64,000 nucleotides of DNA. Origin: Acidiphilium sp. C61. GTDB taxonomy: Bacteria > Pseudomonadota > Alphaproteobacteria > Acetobacterales > Acetobacteraceae. Of the stretch, positions 1-8,853 are shown piece after piece (position 1 is the first letter of the stretch; every line of letters begins with the position of its first letter). The DNA is taken from positions 248,001 to 312,000 of the forward strand of contig NZ_CACTIA010000005.1 in assembly GCF_902712915.1 (NCBI RefSeq), read 5' to 3'. The notes beneath the pieces were generated by a model that saw only the letters and a list, made by a program, of their open reading frames with translations, did no database searches and was not told the origin of the DNA. The position numbers were made by a program, and so were the translations under genes.

Positions 1-340
1 GGACTCCTTCCTCTTCGAATTCCGCCTTGCGCTCGGCCTCGACGAGGGCCGACGCCGCGTCGGAAAAGCGGCTTTCCGGATAATGGAAGGCGGGATGGCG
101 CTGGGCCTCGACGAAGACCGCCCATCCCGATCCCAGCCGCCGCAACGCATTGTTGAGCCGGCCGGCGACGGCGACGAGTTCAGCCGGCACCGCGCTATCG
201 AGATCGGGACCGCGAAAACGCGCCGTGCGCTGGAAGCTGCCATCCTTGTTGAGGACAACGCCTTCGTCGACCAGCGCCGCCCATGGCAGGAAATCCGCGA
301 GACGGGTCGTCGGGCGGCGATATTCGGCGAAGTTCATCAT
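1..340 (-). CDS. trbE: TrbE, conjugal transfer ATPase (N-terminal part, cut by window edge)
   Basis: This is the N-terminal ~113 residues of a TrbE/VirB4-type ATPase, the motor that energises the trb mating channel at the inner membrane. The reverse-strand reading begins MMNFAEYRRPTTRLADFLPW and continues through a segment (LVDEGVVLNKDGSFQRTARF) typical of TrbE N-termini; the Walker motifs would lie beyond the left edge. It follows trbD after 24 bases on the same strand, in the usual trbB-C-D-E order. I placed the start at the first of two consecutive ATG codons; the second is equally possible. The call rests on sequence style plus gene order, since the catalytic domain is not in view. Confidence 0.85.
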   Translation of the reverse strand, partial: MMNFAEYRRPTTRLADFLPWAALVDEGVVLNKDGSFQRTARFRGPDLDSAVPAELVAVAGRLNNALRRLGSGWAVFVEAQRHPAFHYPESRFSDAASALVEAERKAEFEEEGV

Positions 341-364
341 CGGGCGATGTCCATTGAGTGGGCC

Positions 365-643
365 TCAGACGCCGAGATGGCCGGGGATGCGCAGATGGCG
401 GCGCACCACATCGACGAACATCGGATCGCGCTTCGCCGCCCAAACCGCGGCGGTATGTCCGATCACCCAAAGCAGCAGCCCGGGGATCCACAGGCGAAGG
501 CCGAGACCCAGAGCCGCGGCCAATGTCCCGTTCAGGATCGCAACGGCGCGAGGCGCCCCGCCGAGCAGGATCGGCTCGGTCAGCGCCCGGTGAACGGGAG
601 CGACGAAGCCTGGAACGGTTTCGTCGGCGGCCAGCGTCGCCAT
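365..643 (-). CDS. trbD: TrbD / VirB3-like conjugal transfer membrane protein
   Basis: A 92-residue protein of the TrbD/VirB3 family, a small inner-membrane component of the type IV mating channel. It has a short N-terminus (MATLAADETVPGF), a hydrophobic hairpin around residues 32-68 (AVAILNGTLAAALGLGLRLW, then a second membrane stretch ending HTAAVWAAK), and a basic C-terminus containing the family-typical RDPMFVDVVRRHLR. The start codon ATG overlaps the trbC stop codon (ATGA arrangement), which fixes the start and implies translational coupling. Length is normal for the family. Confidence 0.9.
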   Translation of the reverse strand: MATLAADETVPGFVAPVHRALTEPILLGGAPRAVAILNGTLAAALGLGLRLWIPGLLLWVIGHTAAVWAAKRDPMFVDVVRRHLRIPGHLGV

Positions 644-972
644 CAGATGAGCGCCCCGCCGCCGAAGGAGAAGAACGACAGGAAGAAGCTCGATGCGGCG
701 AACGCGATCGACAGGCCGAAGACGATCTGGATCAAGCGGCGAAAGCCGCCGGAGGTGTCGCCGAACGCCAGGGTCAGCCCGGTGACGATGATGATGATCA
801 CCGCGAGGATCTTGGCCACCGGCCCTTCGACCGACTGCAGGATCTGATTGAGCGGTTGCTCCCACGGCATGTTCGAGCCGGCGGCCCAGGCGGGGGCGCT
901 GGTCAGCGTCACGAAGCCGATCGCGGCGGCGGTAGCGATATGCTGGCGGATAAGGAACGCTCGGCGGATCAT
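643..972 (-). CDS. trbC: TrbC / VirB2-like conjugative pilin subunit
   Basis: A 109-residue prepilin. It has a signal-type N-terminus ([20 protein letters not shown], cleavage probably after PAWA near residue 30), then two hydrophobic segments (about 56-70, AKILAVIIIIVTGLTLAFG, and 83-103, VFGLSIAFAASSFFLSFFSF) separated by a short basic loop GGFRR. This is the layout of TrbC/VirB2 pilins, which are cleaved and assembled into the conjugative pilus. The start overlaps the trbB stop by 4 bases and the end overlaps the trbD start, so it lies in a tightly coupled trb operon. Confidence 0.9.
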   Translation of the reverse strand: MIRRAFLIRQHIATAAAIGFVTLTSAPAWAAGSNMPWEQPLNQILQSVEGPVAKILAVIIIIVTGLTLAFGDTSGGFRRLIQIVFGLSIAFAASSFFLSFFSFGGGALI

Positions 973-1937
973 GGCTGGTCTCCTGCTGGTGAAATTGCGT
1001 AGTCGCCGGACTGTCCCAGGCCGGTGACTTGGACGAGTTCCGAGAGCCGCCGCTCCGACCCGCGACCGGTGAGCACCGCGACTACGTTGATGGTCTCGGC
1101 GATGAGGGCGCGCGGAACGGTGATGACCGCTTCCTGGATCAGCTGCTCGAGGCGGCGCAGCGCGCCGATGCCCGTGCCGGCGTGGATAGTGCCGATGCCG
1201 CCGGGATGGCCGGTGCCCCAGGCCTTGAGGAGATCGAGCGCCTCGGCGCCGCGCACCTCGCCGATCGGGATCCGGTCGGGGCGCAGCCGAAGCGAGGAGC
1301 GCACGAGATCGGAGAGCGAAACGACGCCGTCCTTGGTGCGCAGCGCGACCAGGTTGGGCGCCTGGCATTGAAGTTCGCGGGTGTCTTCGATCAGCACCAC
1401 GCGGTCCGCCGTCTTGGCGACCTCGGCGAGCAAGGCGTTGGTGAGGGTGGTCTTGCCGGTCGACGTGCCGCCCGCGACGAGGATGTTGCGGCGCTCGGCC
1501 ACCGCGCGGCTCAGCACTGCCGCTTGCGCCGGCGTCATGATTCCAGCGGCGGCGTAATCGTCGAGCGTGAAGACAGCGACCGCGGGTTTGCGGATCGCGA
1601 ATGCCGGCGCCGCCACGACGGGAGGCAGAAGACCCTCGAACCGCTCCCCCGTCTCGGGCAACTCGGCCGAGACGCGCGGCGCGCCTGCGTGAACCTCGGC
1701 GCCGACATGGTGCGCGACGAGGCGGACGATGCGCTCGCCGTCGGCGGCCGAGAGGCGCTCTCCCGTGTCGGCCAATCCGGTCGACAATCTGTCGATCCAG
1801 AGCCTGCCGTCGGGGTTCAGCATTACTTCGACGATTGCCGGGTCTTCGAGGAAGGCGGCGATCGCCGGACCGAGGGCGGTGCGCAGCATGCGCGCGCCTC
1901 TTGAAACCGCCTCGGACTGGAAGGAATGGACCGCCAC
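969..1937 (-). CDS. trbB: TrbB, VirB11-type secretion ATPase
   Basis: A 322-residue hexameric traffic ATPase of the PilT/VirB11 class that powers pilus assembly and substrate transfer. Visible motifs are Walker A (GGTSTGKTT, about residue 160), an Asp box ([10 protein letters not shown]), Walker B-like region and the His box [12 protein letters not shown]. The N-terminal domain contains the usual phrase [20 protein letters not shown]. Length is standard. It is the first gene of the trbBCDE block and lies 171 bases downstream of a CopG-like gene; that gap shows no obvious terminator, so transcription may continue from traG. Confidence 0.95.
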   Translation of the reverse strand: MAVHSFQSEAVSRGARMLRTALGPAIAAFLEDPAIVEVMLNPDGRLWIDRLSTGLADTGERLSAADGERIVRLVAHHVGAEVHAGAPRVSAELPETGERFEGLLPPVVAAPAFAIRKPAVAVFTLDDYAAAGIMTPAQAAVLSRAVAERRNILVAGGTSTGKTTLTNALLAEVAKTADRVVLIEDTRELQCQAPNLVALRTKDGVVSLSDLVRSSLRLRPDRIPIGEVRGAEALDLLKAWGTGHPGGIGTIHAGTGIGALRRLEQLIQEAVITVPRALIAETINVVAVLTGRGSERRLSELVQVTGLGQSGDYAISPAGDQP

Positions 1938-2108
1938 GTTCGACCCCGCTTCGAGCCGACCGCAGATCGCGATCGGTGATGGGGACGATTAGAAAGGGCA
2001 GGAATTGGGGCGGTTCAACAAGCCTGTGGGCGTAGTAGCGCCCTGGCGTGCAGAGACAGGGAGGCGGCAAGCCGGTGGCTTGGAGGGCGCATGCCGTTCG
2101 GGTAAAAC

Positions 2109-2555
2109 TTACTCGCCGTCTGTTGAATCTTCCAATGGCTCTGGCGTCGTGATTCCTGCGATGTCATTGGGAATTTCCTGCAGAAGACTTTGCCCTTTCT
2201 GCAGGCGGCGCCCGAGCGCCTCGATGAACCCCTCATAGCGCTCGCGGCCCTTTACCTGCGCGGCGGCCTGCGCGTCGCTCGGCAGGGGCGGCGTGATGGT
2301 CAGCCAAAATCGCACGAATAGCGCCAGAGTTTCGGTCGAGATGCCGACATTTCGCTCAAGCCTTTGCACCTGGCGGGACAGCCGATCGAGGCGGCGGGTG
2401 AAGGCGGCTTCACGCCGATCCGCGCCATCGGGCGACAGGAAGGACGCGACGGCGGCCTCGACAATCGCCGAGCGCGATAGCCCTTTGCGGTCGGCAAGAT
2501 CCGCGATCTGCTTCAACAGAGCCGGCGGGAAATAGACATTCATCCGGTCGCGCAT
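2109..2555 (-). CDS. CopG-like ribbon-helix-helix protein of the tra operon
   Basis: A 148-residue protein with an N-terminal ribbon-helix-helix domain (MNVYFPPALLKQIADLADRK then SRSAIVEAAVASFL, about residues 5-42), followed by a helical/coiled segment rich in Arg (RRLDRLSRQVQRLERNVGIS) and a hydrophobic patch LALFVRFWLTITPPLP. Proteins of this type sit between traG and trbB in alphaproteobacterial ICEs and are annotated as CopG family. I chose the ATG 10 bases after the traG stop, with GAAAG upstream; an alternative ATG 27 bases further upstream would overlap traG. DNA-binding is expected from the fold; a regulatory target is not visible. Confidence 0.8.
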   Translation of the reverse strand: MRDRMNVYFPPALLKQIADLADRKGLSRSAIVEAAVASFLSPDGADRREAAFTRRLDRLSRQVQRLERNVGISTETLALFVRFWLTITPPLPSDAQAAAQVKGRERYEGFIEALGRRLQKGQSLLQEIPNDIAGITTPEPLEDSTDGE

Positions 2556-2565
2556 CGGCTGTCTT

Positions 2566-4554
2566 TCAAAGTTCGAGTCCATCCGCTGGGTCGAGCGATG
2601 CCTGTCGCGCGAGACCTCGCATTTGTTGGCGGAGGACCCGGGCCTGGCGCGCGGCGTCTTCAGCTTCATCGTCGATGACGGCGAATTCCTCATGCGCGGG
2701 GGCATTCGTCGTTTCCCTCACGATCGCCACATGGTCGGGAAGTTCGGGTTCACGCCGCACGCCGCCGTTCGCCATGTCCTCGGCTTTTGCGAACTCGGCG
2801 AGCATCGCCGCCGATGGTTTTTGTGGGGCGAGCGCGGACCAATTGTCGGGCTTGGATGGGGCCGGTTTGCTCGCAAGCGTCGGCGGCGGCAGAACGCGCT
2901 CGATCAGCCGCGTGTCCTCGAAATACCGAGCCTTCTTCGCCCGGATCGGTGGCGTTCCCGCCAGCATGACGATCTCGTCGGCGGGCGGGAGCTGCATCAC
3001 CTCACCGGGCGTGAGCAATGGCCGCGCAGTTTCGGACCGCGAGACCATCAGATGACCGAGCCAGGGCGAAAGCCGATGCCCGGCGTAGTTCTTCATGGCC
3101 TTCATCTCAGTGGCAGTGCCGAGCGCGTCCGACACGCGCTTGGCCGTGCGCTCGTCATTGGTCGCGAAGCTGACGCGGACATGGCAGTTGTCGAGGATCG
3201 AATTGTTCGCGCCGTAGGCTTTCTCGATCTGGTTCAGTGACTGGGCGATCAGAAATGCCTTGAGGCCGTAGCCGGCCATGAAGGCCAAGGCGCTCTCGAA
3301 GAAGTCGAGTCGGCCGAGTGCTGGAAACTCGTCGAGCATGAGCAGCACGCGATGCCGACGATTTTTGGCATGCAGGTCTTCGGTCAGGCGTCGGCCGATC
3401 TGGTTCAGCACCAGGCGGATCAACGGCTTGGTGCGGCTGATGTCGGACGGCGGTACGACGAGATAGAGCGTCGCGGGGCGCGCGTCCGCGATCAGGTCGG
3501 AGATGCGCCAGTCGCAACGGCGCGTGACCTGCGCCACGACGGGGTCGCGATAGAGGCCGAGGAACGACATGGCGGTCGACAACACGCCGGATCGTTCATT
3601 GTCGGATTTGTTCAGAAGCTCCCGCGCGGTGGATGCCACCACGGGATGCGTTCCCGCGTCGCCCAGATGGGGCGTGGTCATCATCGCCTGGAGCGTCGTT
3701 TCGATCGGTCGCCTGGGATCGGAGAGGAAGGCCGCGACGCCGGCCAGGGTCTTGTCCGCCTCGGCATAGAGGACATGCAGGATGGCGCCGACCAGCAGCG
3801 AGTGGCTGGTCTTCTCCCAATGGTTGCGGCGCTCAAGCGAGCCTTCCGGATCGACGAGCACGTCGGCGACGTTCTGGACATCGCGGACTTCCCATTCGCC
3901 GCGGCGAACCTCGAGCAACGGGTTGTAGGCGGCGGAGGCCGAATTGGTGGGGTCGAACAGCAGCACGCGGCCATGTAAGGCACGGAAGCCGGCAGTGAGT
4001 GTCCAGTTCTCGCCCTTGATGTCGTGGACGATAGCGGAGCCCGGCCAGGTCAGCAGCGAGGGGACGACGAGGCCCACGCCCTTGCCGGACCGCGTGGGGG
4101 CGAAGCAGAGCACGTGCTCCGGACCATCATGGCGGAGATACTCGCGATCAAGCTTTCCGAGCACGACGCCGTCCGACCCCAGCAGCCCCGCGCCCTTGAT
4201 CTCGACTGGCGTCGCCCAGCGGGCCGAACCATAGGTCTCGATGTTCTTCGCCTCGCGGGCACGCCAGACGGACATGCCGATGGCGACGGCGATCGAGATG
4301 AAGCCACCGGACGCGGCGATGTAGGCGCCCTCCACGAAGACCGGCGGCGCGTAGGCATCATAGGCGTACCACCACCAAAAGAAGGCTGGTGGGAGATACA
4401 CCGGCACGCCACGCGCCAGCTCGAACCACGGTTGCCCGAGTTCAGGCTGGAAGCCGAGCCTCCACGCCGTCCACTCTGTCGCGGCCCAGATCGTGAAGAG
4501 CACGATCAGGAAGACGACGATGATCTGGCCCCATAGGATTTTGGTGGCGGACAA
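2566..4554 (-). CDS. traG: TraG / VirD4-type coupling protein
   Basis: A coupling ATPase of about 662 residues that brings the relaxase-DNA complex to the mating channel. The N-terminus has membrane segments (IIVVFLIVLFTIWAATEW, a Trp-rich VYLPPAFFWWWYAY, and IAASGGFISIAVAIGMSV); the cytoplasmic domain carries Walker A (PTRSGKGVG, about residue 153) and Walker B (LMLDEFPALGRLDF, about 403). No ATG precedes the conserved start region: I chose a TTG that begins LSATKILWG because GAGGA lies 7 bases upstream; another in-frame TTG 21 bases earlier (4575) is possible. It heads the traG-copG-trb block. Confidence 0.93.
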   Translation of the reverse strand: MSATKILWGQIIVVFLIVLFTIWAATEWTAWRLGFQPELGQPWFELARGVPVYLPPAFFWWWYAYDAYAPPVFVEGAYIAASGGFISIAVAIGMSVWRAREAKNIETYGSARWATPVEIKGAGLLGSDGVVLGKLDREYLRHDGPEHVLCFAPTRSGKGVGLVVPSLLTWPGSAIVHDIKGENWTLTAGFRALHGRVLLFDPTNSASAAYNPLLEVRRGEWEVRDVQNVADVLVDPEGSLERRNHWEKTSHSLLVGAILHVLYAEADKTLAGVAAFLSDPRRPIETTLQAMMTTPHLGDAGTHPVVASTARELLNKSDNERSGVLSTAMSFLGLYRDPVVAQVTRRCDWRISDLIADARPATLYLVVPPSDISRTKPLIRLVLNQIGRRLTEDLHAKNRRHRVLLMLDEFPALGRLDFFESALAFMAGYGLKAFLIAQSLNQIEKAYGANNSILDNCHVRVSFATNDERTAKRVSDALGTATEMKAMKNYAGHRLSPWLGHLMVSRSETARPLLTPGEVMQLPPADEIVMLAGTPPIRAKKARYFEDTRLIERVLPPPTLASKPAPSKPDNWSALAPQKPSAAMLAEFAKAEDMANGGVRREPELPDHVAIVRETTNAPAHEEFAVIDDEAEDAARQARVLRQQMRGLARQASLDPADGLEL

Positions 4555-4819
4555 GTTCGGGTTCCTCGACAGCAAATACCGTCAAGGTCGTGCGTGGGCG
4601 CCAAGGGTTGCAAGTCATTGCCGTCAGGGATCGTAGGTTCGGGCGCGGTGGCGGGCAGAAACAGGGATTATCGTAAGAAGATCGCGGCGCGGCTGGCAGT
4701 GGCCATGATCGGCCACGGGATCCGTCGAGCTATTTCAGGTGGCCAGACAGCATGCGGCCGTTTGGATGCGCTCCGCGGTGAAACAGTTTAGCGTGTGACC
4801 GGGCTTCCGAGGTTGTTCC

Positions 4820-5596
4820 TTGCCATCATCTTCAGTTTTCATCGGGATCGACGTTGCGTGTGCCGTTGGCAAGCGGTTGCCGCTCTGCGTGGTGGCAGCG
4901 GACTATCCGCTGATGCCACTGACAATCCCGAAGCACCTCGCGGGGCTTATTCCTCGTGGCGTCGGCAACAGGGAAATCATCGCGGCCGCGCCCTTTGAGC
5001 AGTCGGCGCGCGGCGTCGTGAGCGCAATCGCGCGTATCCGAGATGAGATGGGATGGAAAGTCGAAAGGATCGCCGTCGATGCTCCTGCTGCGCCGCCCGC
5101 AAAAGGCTCGCGAGCGTCGGAAGTCGAACTTGGACGTCTTGGCCTGTCCTCCTTCCGAACGCCTGTGGCGACTGCCTGGGCAGGCATCCGTGAGAAGTGC
5201 ATCGACCATTTGAGCCTTGGCGGCACGGCTGCAACTCTTCCGCATGCAAATAAGATTTGGATGCTCTTTGGTTTCAGACTTTTCGCCTTGCTGAATGACG
5301 AGCTCCACGCCGAGGTCATCGAGGTGTATCCGTTCGCCATTGTCCGCGCTTTGCTTCCCGCGTGCGAGCACAAGTCATCGGAACAGGGATATCGAGATCA
5401 GCTCTTTGCGGTCTCGGCTCGTACGGGATGGGAACCGCAGGCTCTCGAAGCGAAGCTGAAGGCAACGGTGCCAGGCAGCCGGCATGATCGGCTGGACGCA
5501 TTTATGGCGGCCTGGGTCGGTAGTCTGCCGCCAGAAGAGCGGCGCGCTTTTGGCGACGCCCGGCAGCCCGATGACGCGATTTGGGTGCCATCGTGA
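4820..5596 (+). CDS. DUF429 family protein (predicted RNase H-fold)
   Basis: A 258-residue protein beginning with FIGIDVACAVGK, the DUF429 signature in which an Asp in a GID motif opens an RNase-H-like fold; further family-type pieces are IAVDAPAAPP, an internal ELGRLGLSSFRTP, VIEVYPFAIVRALLP and the C-terminal HDRLDAFMAAWVGSLPPEER. The substrate is not known. It is the only plus-strand gene in the tra region, lying divergent from traG and convergent with rlxS (72-base gap), so it is transcribed on its own and may be an accessory insertion. The start is a TTG with GAGG upstream; a later start is possible. I cannot assign a function beyond the family. Confidence 0.7.
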   Translation: MPSSSVFIGIDVACAVGKRLPLCVVAADYPLMPLTIPKHLAGLIPRGVGNREIIAAAPFEQSARGVVSAIARIRDEMGWKVERIAVDAPAAPPAKGSRASEVELGRLGLSSFRTPVATAWAGIREKCIDHLSLGGTAATLPHANKIWMLFGFRLFALLNDELHAEVIEVYPFAIVRALLPACEHKSSEQGYRDQLFAVSARTGWEPQALEAKLKATVPGSRHDRLDAFMAAWVGSLPPEERRAFGDARQPDDAIWVPS

Positions 5597-5667
5597 TCTG
5601 TTGCGTCGGCGGCAATGCGGCCTCGGGCAAAGCTGCGCCTGCCACCCCTTGGGTTTTCGAGCGTCGG

Positions 5668-7428
5668 CTATAATCCAAGTTCCCGCTTGCGCCCGAATCC
5701 CCATTCGATCCCGCCGCCGTCCCGCGCTACGCCTGACACATGCCGGCCAAGCTGCTTCTCTAACGGCGGCGACCACGGGACGAGCTGGAAACCCAGGCCG
5801 TTGTCGATCATGGCGAACCTGCCGGAGGTGAGCGTGAGGCTCTGACGATAGGTTCCGGCAACTTGCTCGCCCGCGGCGGTCTGTCGATATGGCAGGCCGG
5901 TCTCGGCCGACAGCCTGGTGCCGACTGCGCTGAGCTCGCTGCGTCGCAGCGTGTCGAGCAGATCGCGCTGCAAAACGATGCGCTGGCCTTGCCGGCGAGC
6001 GAAGCCCTCACCGGCAAGGTGTTCAGCGCGAGCGGTCATGGCTTCCCGAACCTCGCCGCCGAACCCGCCCATCGAAAGCGGCAACGGCTGACGCTCGACC
6101 AGCCGGTGATCGAGCCAGGTGGCGCCCGGCGCGGTGACCTGGCGGGCAAGGTCGATGTCGGATCGGTTCGCCAGCAACAATGTCGGCCGCTGGTCATCGG
6201 CGCCACCGAACCGGCGCACCTCGACGATGCCACCGATGGGCGGGGCATGGGCGAAGGCTTCGGTATCCCGAAACCGCACGTGGTGAGCGCGGCCATCCGT
6301 GCCGTCGATCACGGCGTAGGCTTCCCCGGTTAGTTCGTCGTGCAGGCCTTTGTCCACGAGCCGGCCGATAATCGGCGACGTCGCCGCACCCGTGTCGATG
6401 ACATAGTCGGCGACGCCGCGCTCGAAGCCATTGTCGGTGAGGGCGCGGTGCATGGTTTTGATGATATCGCCGCGCATGCCGAGATCGCGGAGGCTTCGTT
6501 CAGCTTCGAGCCCGACCATCCATTCGCCGGGGCCAGCGGGCGCGGCGAGCCCCATTGTTTCCAGATGCTGGAGCCGGCCGATCATGAGCCGGCGGGTCTC
6601 CGGATCGGCCGCGCCCGGATGCTCCGGCCGGAGATCGATGTACCCTGTCTCGTCGGCGGCCATGCGTATCTCGGCGTCGAGCCGGGTCCAGCGCTCGGCG
6701 CCGACATCGCGCTCAAGCGCGGAGCGGATTTCATGCTCGGGCTTCGGACCGAGTTCGATCGATACAAGCTCCTCGGCCCGGGAGCGCAAGCCGCGGCTGA
6801 TATAGTCGCGGGAGATCACGAGGTCCTGGCCGGTCTCATCGACGCCGCGCACCAATAGATGGACGTGCGGGTTGTCGGTGTTCCAATGGTCGACGGCGAT
6901 CCAATCGAGCCTGGTCCCAAGGTCGGCTTCCATCTGCCGCGCGAGGTCTCGCGTGAAAGCTCGGAGATCGGTCATCTCGGCGGCGTCTTCGGGTGAGACG
7001 ATGAAGCGGAAGTGATGCCGGTCATCCTTCGTTCGATCGGCAAATCCGGCATCATCGACGCGGTCGGTCTCGGCATCGAACATCCGCGCCTTCTCGCCGT
7101 CACGCGTCACGCCCTCGCGCTTCAGATAGGCGACATGCGCCGACATAGGCGCGGAGCGGAAGGCCCGTCCCTGGTGGCGCGCAACACGGGCCGTCACGGC
7201 AACCCGCCTGCTGTTCGTGAACAGCCGGTTGCGACTGAAGGCAAGCCGGCCGCGCCCGAAGGTCGAGCGGCCGACGCCTGTCCGCTTTCCGGCTCCATTC
7301 GCTGAGGGCGTGTGGCCTGCCTTCTTGGCGGCGCGCAGCACCTGGTTGATGAAACTCTTGGACTTGCCGGCGCGGGTGCTGCGGATGCGGCCAGGCCGAA
7401 CGCGGAAATCGTCGCCGGAGCCGCTCAT
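5668..7428 (-). CDS. rlxS: RlxS-like relaxase (VirD2 type, DUF3363)
   Basis: A 586-residue DNA-nicking relaxase. The N-terminus is basic and glycine-rich, then comes a nickase domain with the histidine triad region DHWNTDNPHVHLLVRG near residue 180, preceded by HHFRFIVSPEDAAEM; the C-terminal half is DUF3363 (GMRGDIIKTMHRAL, ATWLDHRLVERQPLP). It would cut one strand at oriT and pilot it into the recipient. The gene reads away from the 247-base gap at 7429-7675, which is the natural place to look for oriT. The start MSGSGDDFRVRPGR is an ATG at the edge of that gap. The nearest relatives I know are RlxS proteins of Mesorhizobium ICEs. Confidence 0.92.
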   Translation of the reverse strand: MSGSGDDFRVRPGRIRSTRAGKSKSFINQVLRAAKKAGHTPSANGAGKRTGVGRSTFGRGRLAFSRNRLFTNSRRVAVTARVARHQGRAFRSAPMSAHVAYLKREGVTRDGEKARMFDAETDRVDDAGFADRTKDDRHHFRFIVSPEDAAEMTDLRAFTRDLARQMEADLGTRLDWIAVDHWNTDNPHVHLLVRGVDETGQDLVISRDYISRGLRSRAEELVSIELGPKPEHEIRSALERDVGAERWTRLDAEIRMAADETGYIDLRPEHPGAADPETRRLMIGRLQHLETMGLAAPAGPGEWMVGLEAERSLRDLGMRGDIIKTMHRALTDNGFERGVADYVIDTGAATSPIIGRLVDKGLHDELTGEAYAVIDGTDGRAHHVRFRDTEAFAHAPPIGGIVEVRRFGGADDQRPTLLLANRSDIDLARQVTAPGATWLDHRLVERQPLPLSMGGFGGEVREAMTARAEHLAGEGFARRQGQRIVLQRDLLDTLRRSELSAVGTRLSAETGLPYRQTAAGEQVAGTYRQSLTLTSGRFAMIDNGLGFQLVPWSPPLEKQLGRHVSGVARDGGGIEWGFGRKRELGL

Positions 7429-7675
7429 CCGCAGAATCCCAGGCGCGAAAAGCGGATGGTGCCGCTATTTCCATTGATATTACTGAACTTATGTCCCGGA
7501 GCGGCACGCGACCCGACCGCCCGGCACGGAGAAAGACAAGCCCGTTCAAGGGCTTGGATGCCGACCGGAGAGCCGCTTTTATCTTGCCGTCGTCTGGTCG
7601 TGTTTCCCTGTCCACCCCCCTCCATCGTCAAACCCACGATGCAGTCCGCCAGCGCCCGAAGAAATGCGCCATCGC
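7429..7675. other. Candidate oriT region between rlxS and the lytic transglycosylase gene
   Basis: Non-coding gap upstream of the relaxase gene with two inverted repeats: GTGCCGCT (7459-7466) with AGCGGCAC (7500-7507), spaced by an AT-rich stretch, and CAAGCCC (7537-7543) with GGGCTTG (7550-7556) around a 6-base loop. Neither is followed by a T run on either strand, so they do not look like terminators. In related ICEs the origin of transfer lies next to the relaxase gene. Position and dyads support oriT; the nick site itself is not recognisable. Confidence 0.4.
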
Positions 7676-8476
7676 TCACCGGGGCAGCTCCCGAGCAGAG
7701 ACTCGCACGAAGAGGCTGTCGGAACGCGGCACGAGAGCCGACATATCGACGATGCGACCGGAGCTTGGTGAACGGTTTGGACGCACCGATGCCGACGCAT
7801 CATCGACACTCGGAGCGCCTTGGTCCTGTCCGACAAAGATCGGCCCCTCGGTCCAGGAACGCGCGACCGAAGCGATTGCCATCGCGTCCTCGATCCGCCC
7901 TTCACCGATCAGCGGTGCAATCGCGGCGACATAGGCTCGCGTTTCGTTCGGAAGCTGTCGGCCTGTCGCCAAATGCTCCTCATACCGACCGGGTCCGGCG
8001 TTGTAGGCGGCGAGAAAGCCCGGCGATCCGTAGCGATCGTGCAGCTCTCGGAGAAAGGCCGCACCCGCCAGAATATTGTCGTGCGGATCGTAGGGATTGG
8101 CGCCGAGTCCGTGACGAGCGCGAAGGCTCGCCCATGTCGCCGGCATGATCTGCATTAGGCCCATCGCGCCTTTCGGAGAGAGGGCGTGGACATCGTCCCC
8201 GCTCTCGGCATGCATGACGGCGCTGATCCAGGACACGGGAATCCCGAACCGCTGTGACGCCTCCGCGACGAACGCCGTGAAGGGATCGGAGGCGCGCGCG
8301 ACAGATGCGGCGTTGCCCTGTGCGAATGCCGGGGACGCGAAGGGCGTGCTGCCCGCCATGCCCATCATCACGATGATGGCGGTTGCAATGGCTGTTGGAC
8401 GGGCGCGCAATCGGTTGCCGATCCGACGTGAGCGGACCAGCGGCTGCTGGGCTGCACGATGAGTTGTCGTGTGCAT
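7676..8476 (-). CDS. Lytic transglycosylase of the conjugation system (VirB1-like)
   Basis: A 266-residue peptidoglycan lyase that would open the wall for the mating channel. After a long basic leader there is a hydrophobic signal segment (AIATAIIVMMGMAG ... PAFAQG, residues about 29-54). The SLT domain follows: catalytic Glu91 in MHAESGDD, then GAMGLMQIMPATW, NILAGAAFLRELHDRYGSPG and AAYNAGPGRY, which are the family's substrate-groove motifs. The start ATG has GAGGG 8 bases upstream and lies 3 bases after the DUF736 stop, so it is translationally linked to that gene. Confidence 0.92.
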   Translation of the reverse strand: MHTTTHRAAQQPLVRSRRIGNRLRARPTAIATAIIVMMGMAGSTPFASPAFAQGNAASVARASDPFTAFVAEASQRFGIPVSWISAVMHAESGDDVHALSPKGAMGLMQIMPATWASLRARHGLGANPYDPHDNILAGAAFLRELHDRYGSPGFLAAYNAGPGRYEEHLATGRQLPNETRAYVAAIAPLIGEGRIEDAMAIASVARSWTEGPIFVGQDQGAPSVDDASASVRPNRSPSSGRIVDMSALVPRSDSLFVRVSARELPR

Positions 8477-8479
8477 GGG

Positions 8480-8818
8480 TCACCCTCGCTCATCGCGTTT
8501 CGCCGGGCGGTTCCAGAGCAGATTGAAACTCGATCCCTTCGCTTCAGCCTGGAACAAATTCGCGCGGATGGGCTGAGTGAAGGCTGGATCGTCGATCAGC
8601 AACGAGACATACGCTCCGGCCTTCTCGCCGGTGCGCTTCCAAGCGGCGCCGACCTCGGGGCCATCGGCGCTGTCGCCTACGTGAACCCGAAAGTCCGGCG
8701 CGTTCTCGCCGTCCCCGGCATTGGCCGGAACGAGGGCGAGTTCGACATCGATGGTGAGCGTACGCAGCCGGCCGCAATAGCCGTCTTGGGTGCGGGTGAA
8801 ATTCCCGATGTGGGCCAT
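8480..8818 (-). CDS. DUF736 family protein
   Basis: A 112-residue DUF736 protein starting MAHIGNFTRTQDGYCGRL and running through the family-typical GAAWKRTGEKAGAYVSLLID and PIRANLFQAEAKGSSFNLLW. These small, beta-rich proteins are very common on alphaproteobacterial conjugative elements; their function is unknown. A second copy lies at 14074-14397 and the two share MA-IGTF/GNF, the GAAW(S/K)KR centre and the P-I-ANLF segment. I chose the ATG at MAHIGNF because homologues begin there; upstream codons overlap no conserved sequence. Confidence 0.9.
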   Translation of the reverse strand: MAHIGNFTRTQDGYCGRLRTLTIDVELALVPANAGDGENAPDFRVHVGDSADGPEVGAAWKRTGEKAGAYVSLLIDDPAFTQPIRANLFQAEAKGSSFNLLWNRPAKRDERG

Positions 8819-8853
8819 TTGGACATCCTTTCCGTTGCAGGGTTGCGGTGGTC

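Noticed and set aside
83..2070. Long plus- and minus-strand frames over trbB-trbE (for example 83-847, 1029-1904 plus; 643-2070 minus).
   Set aside because: Arg/Pro-rich shadow translations of GC-rich coding DNA; trbBCDE read on the minus strand with real motifs and ATGA overlaps.
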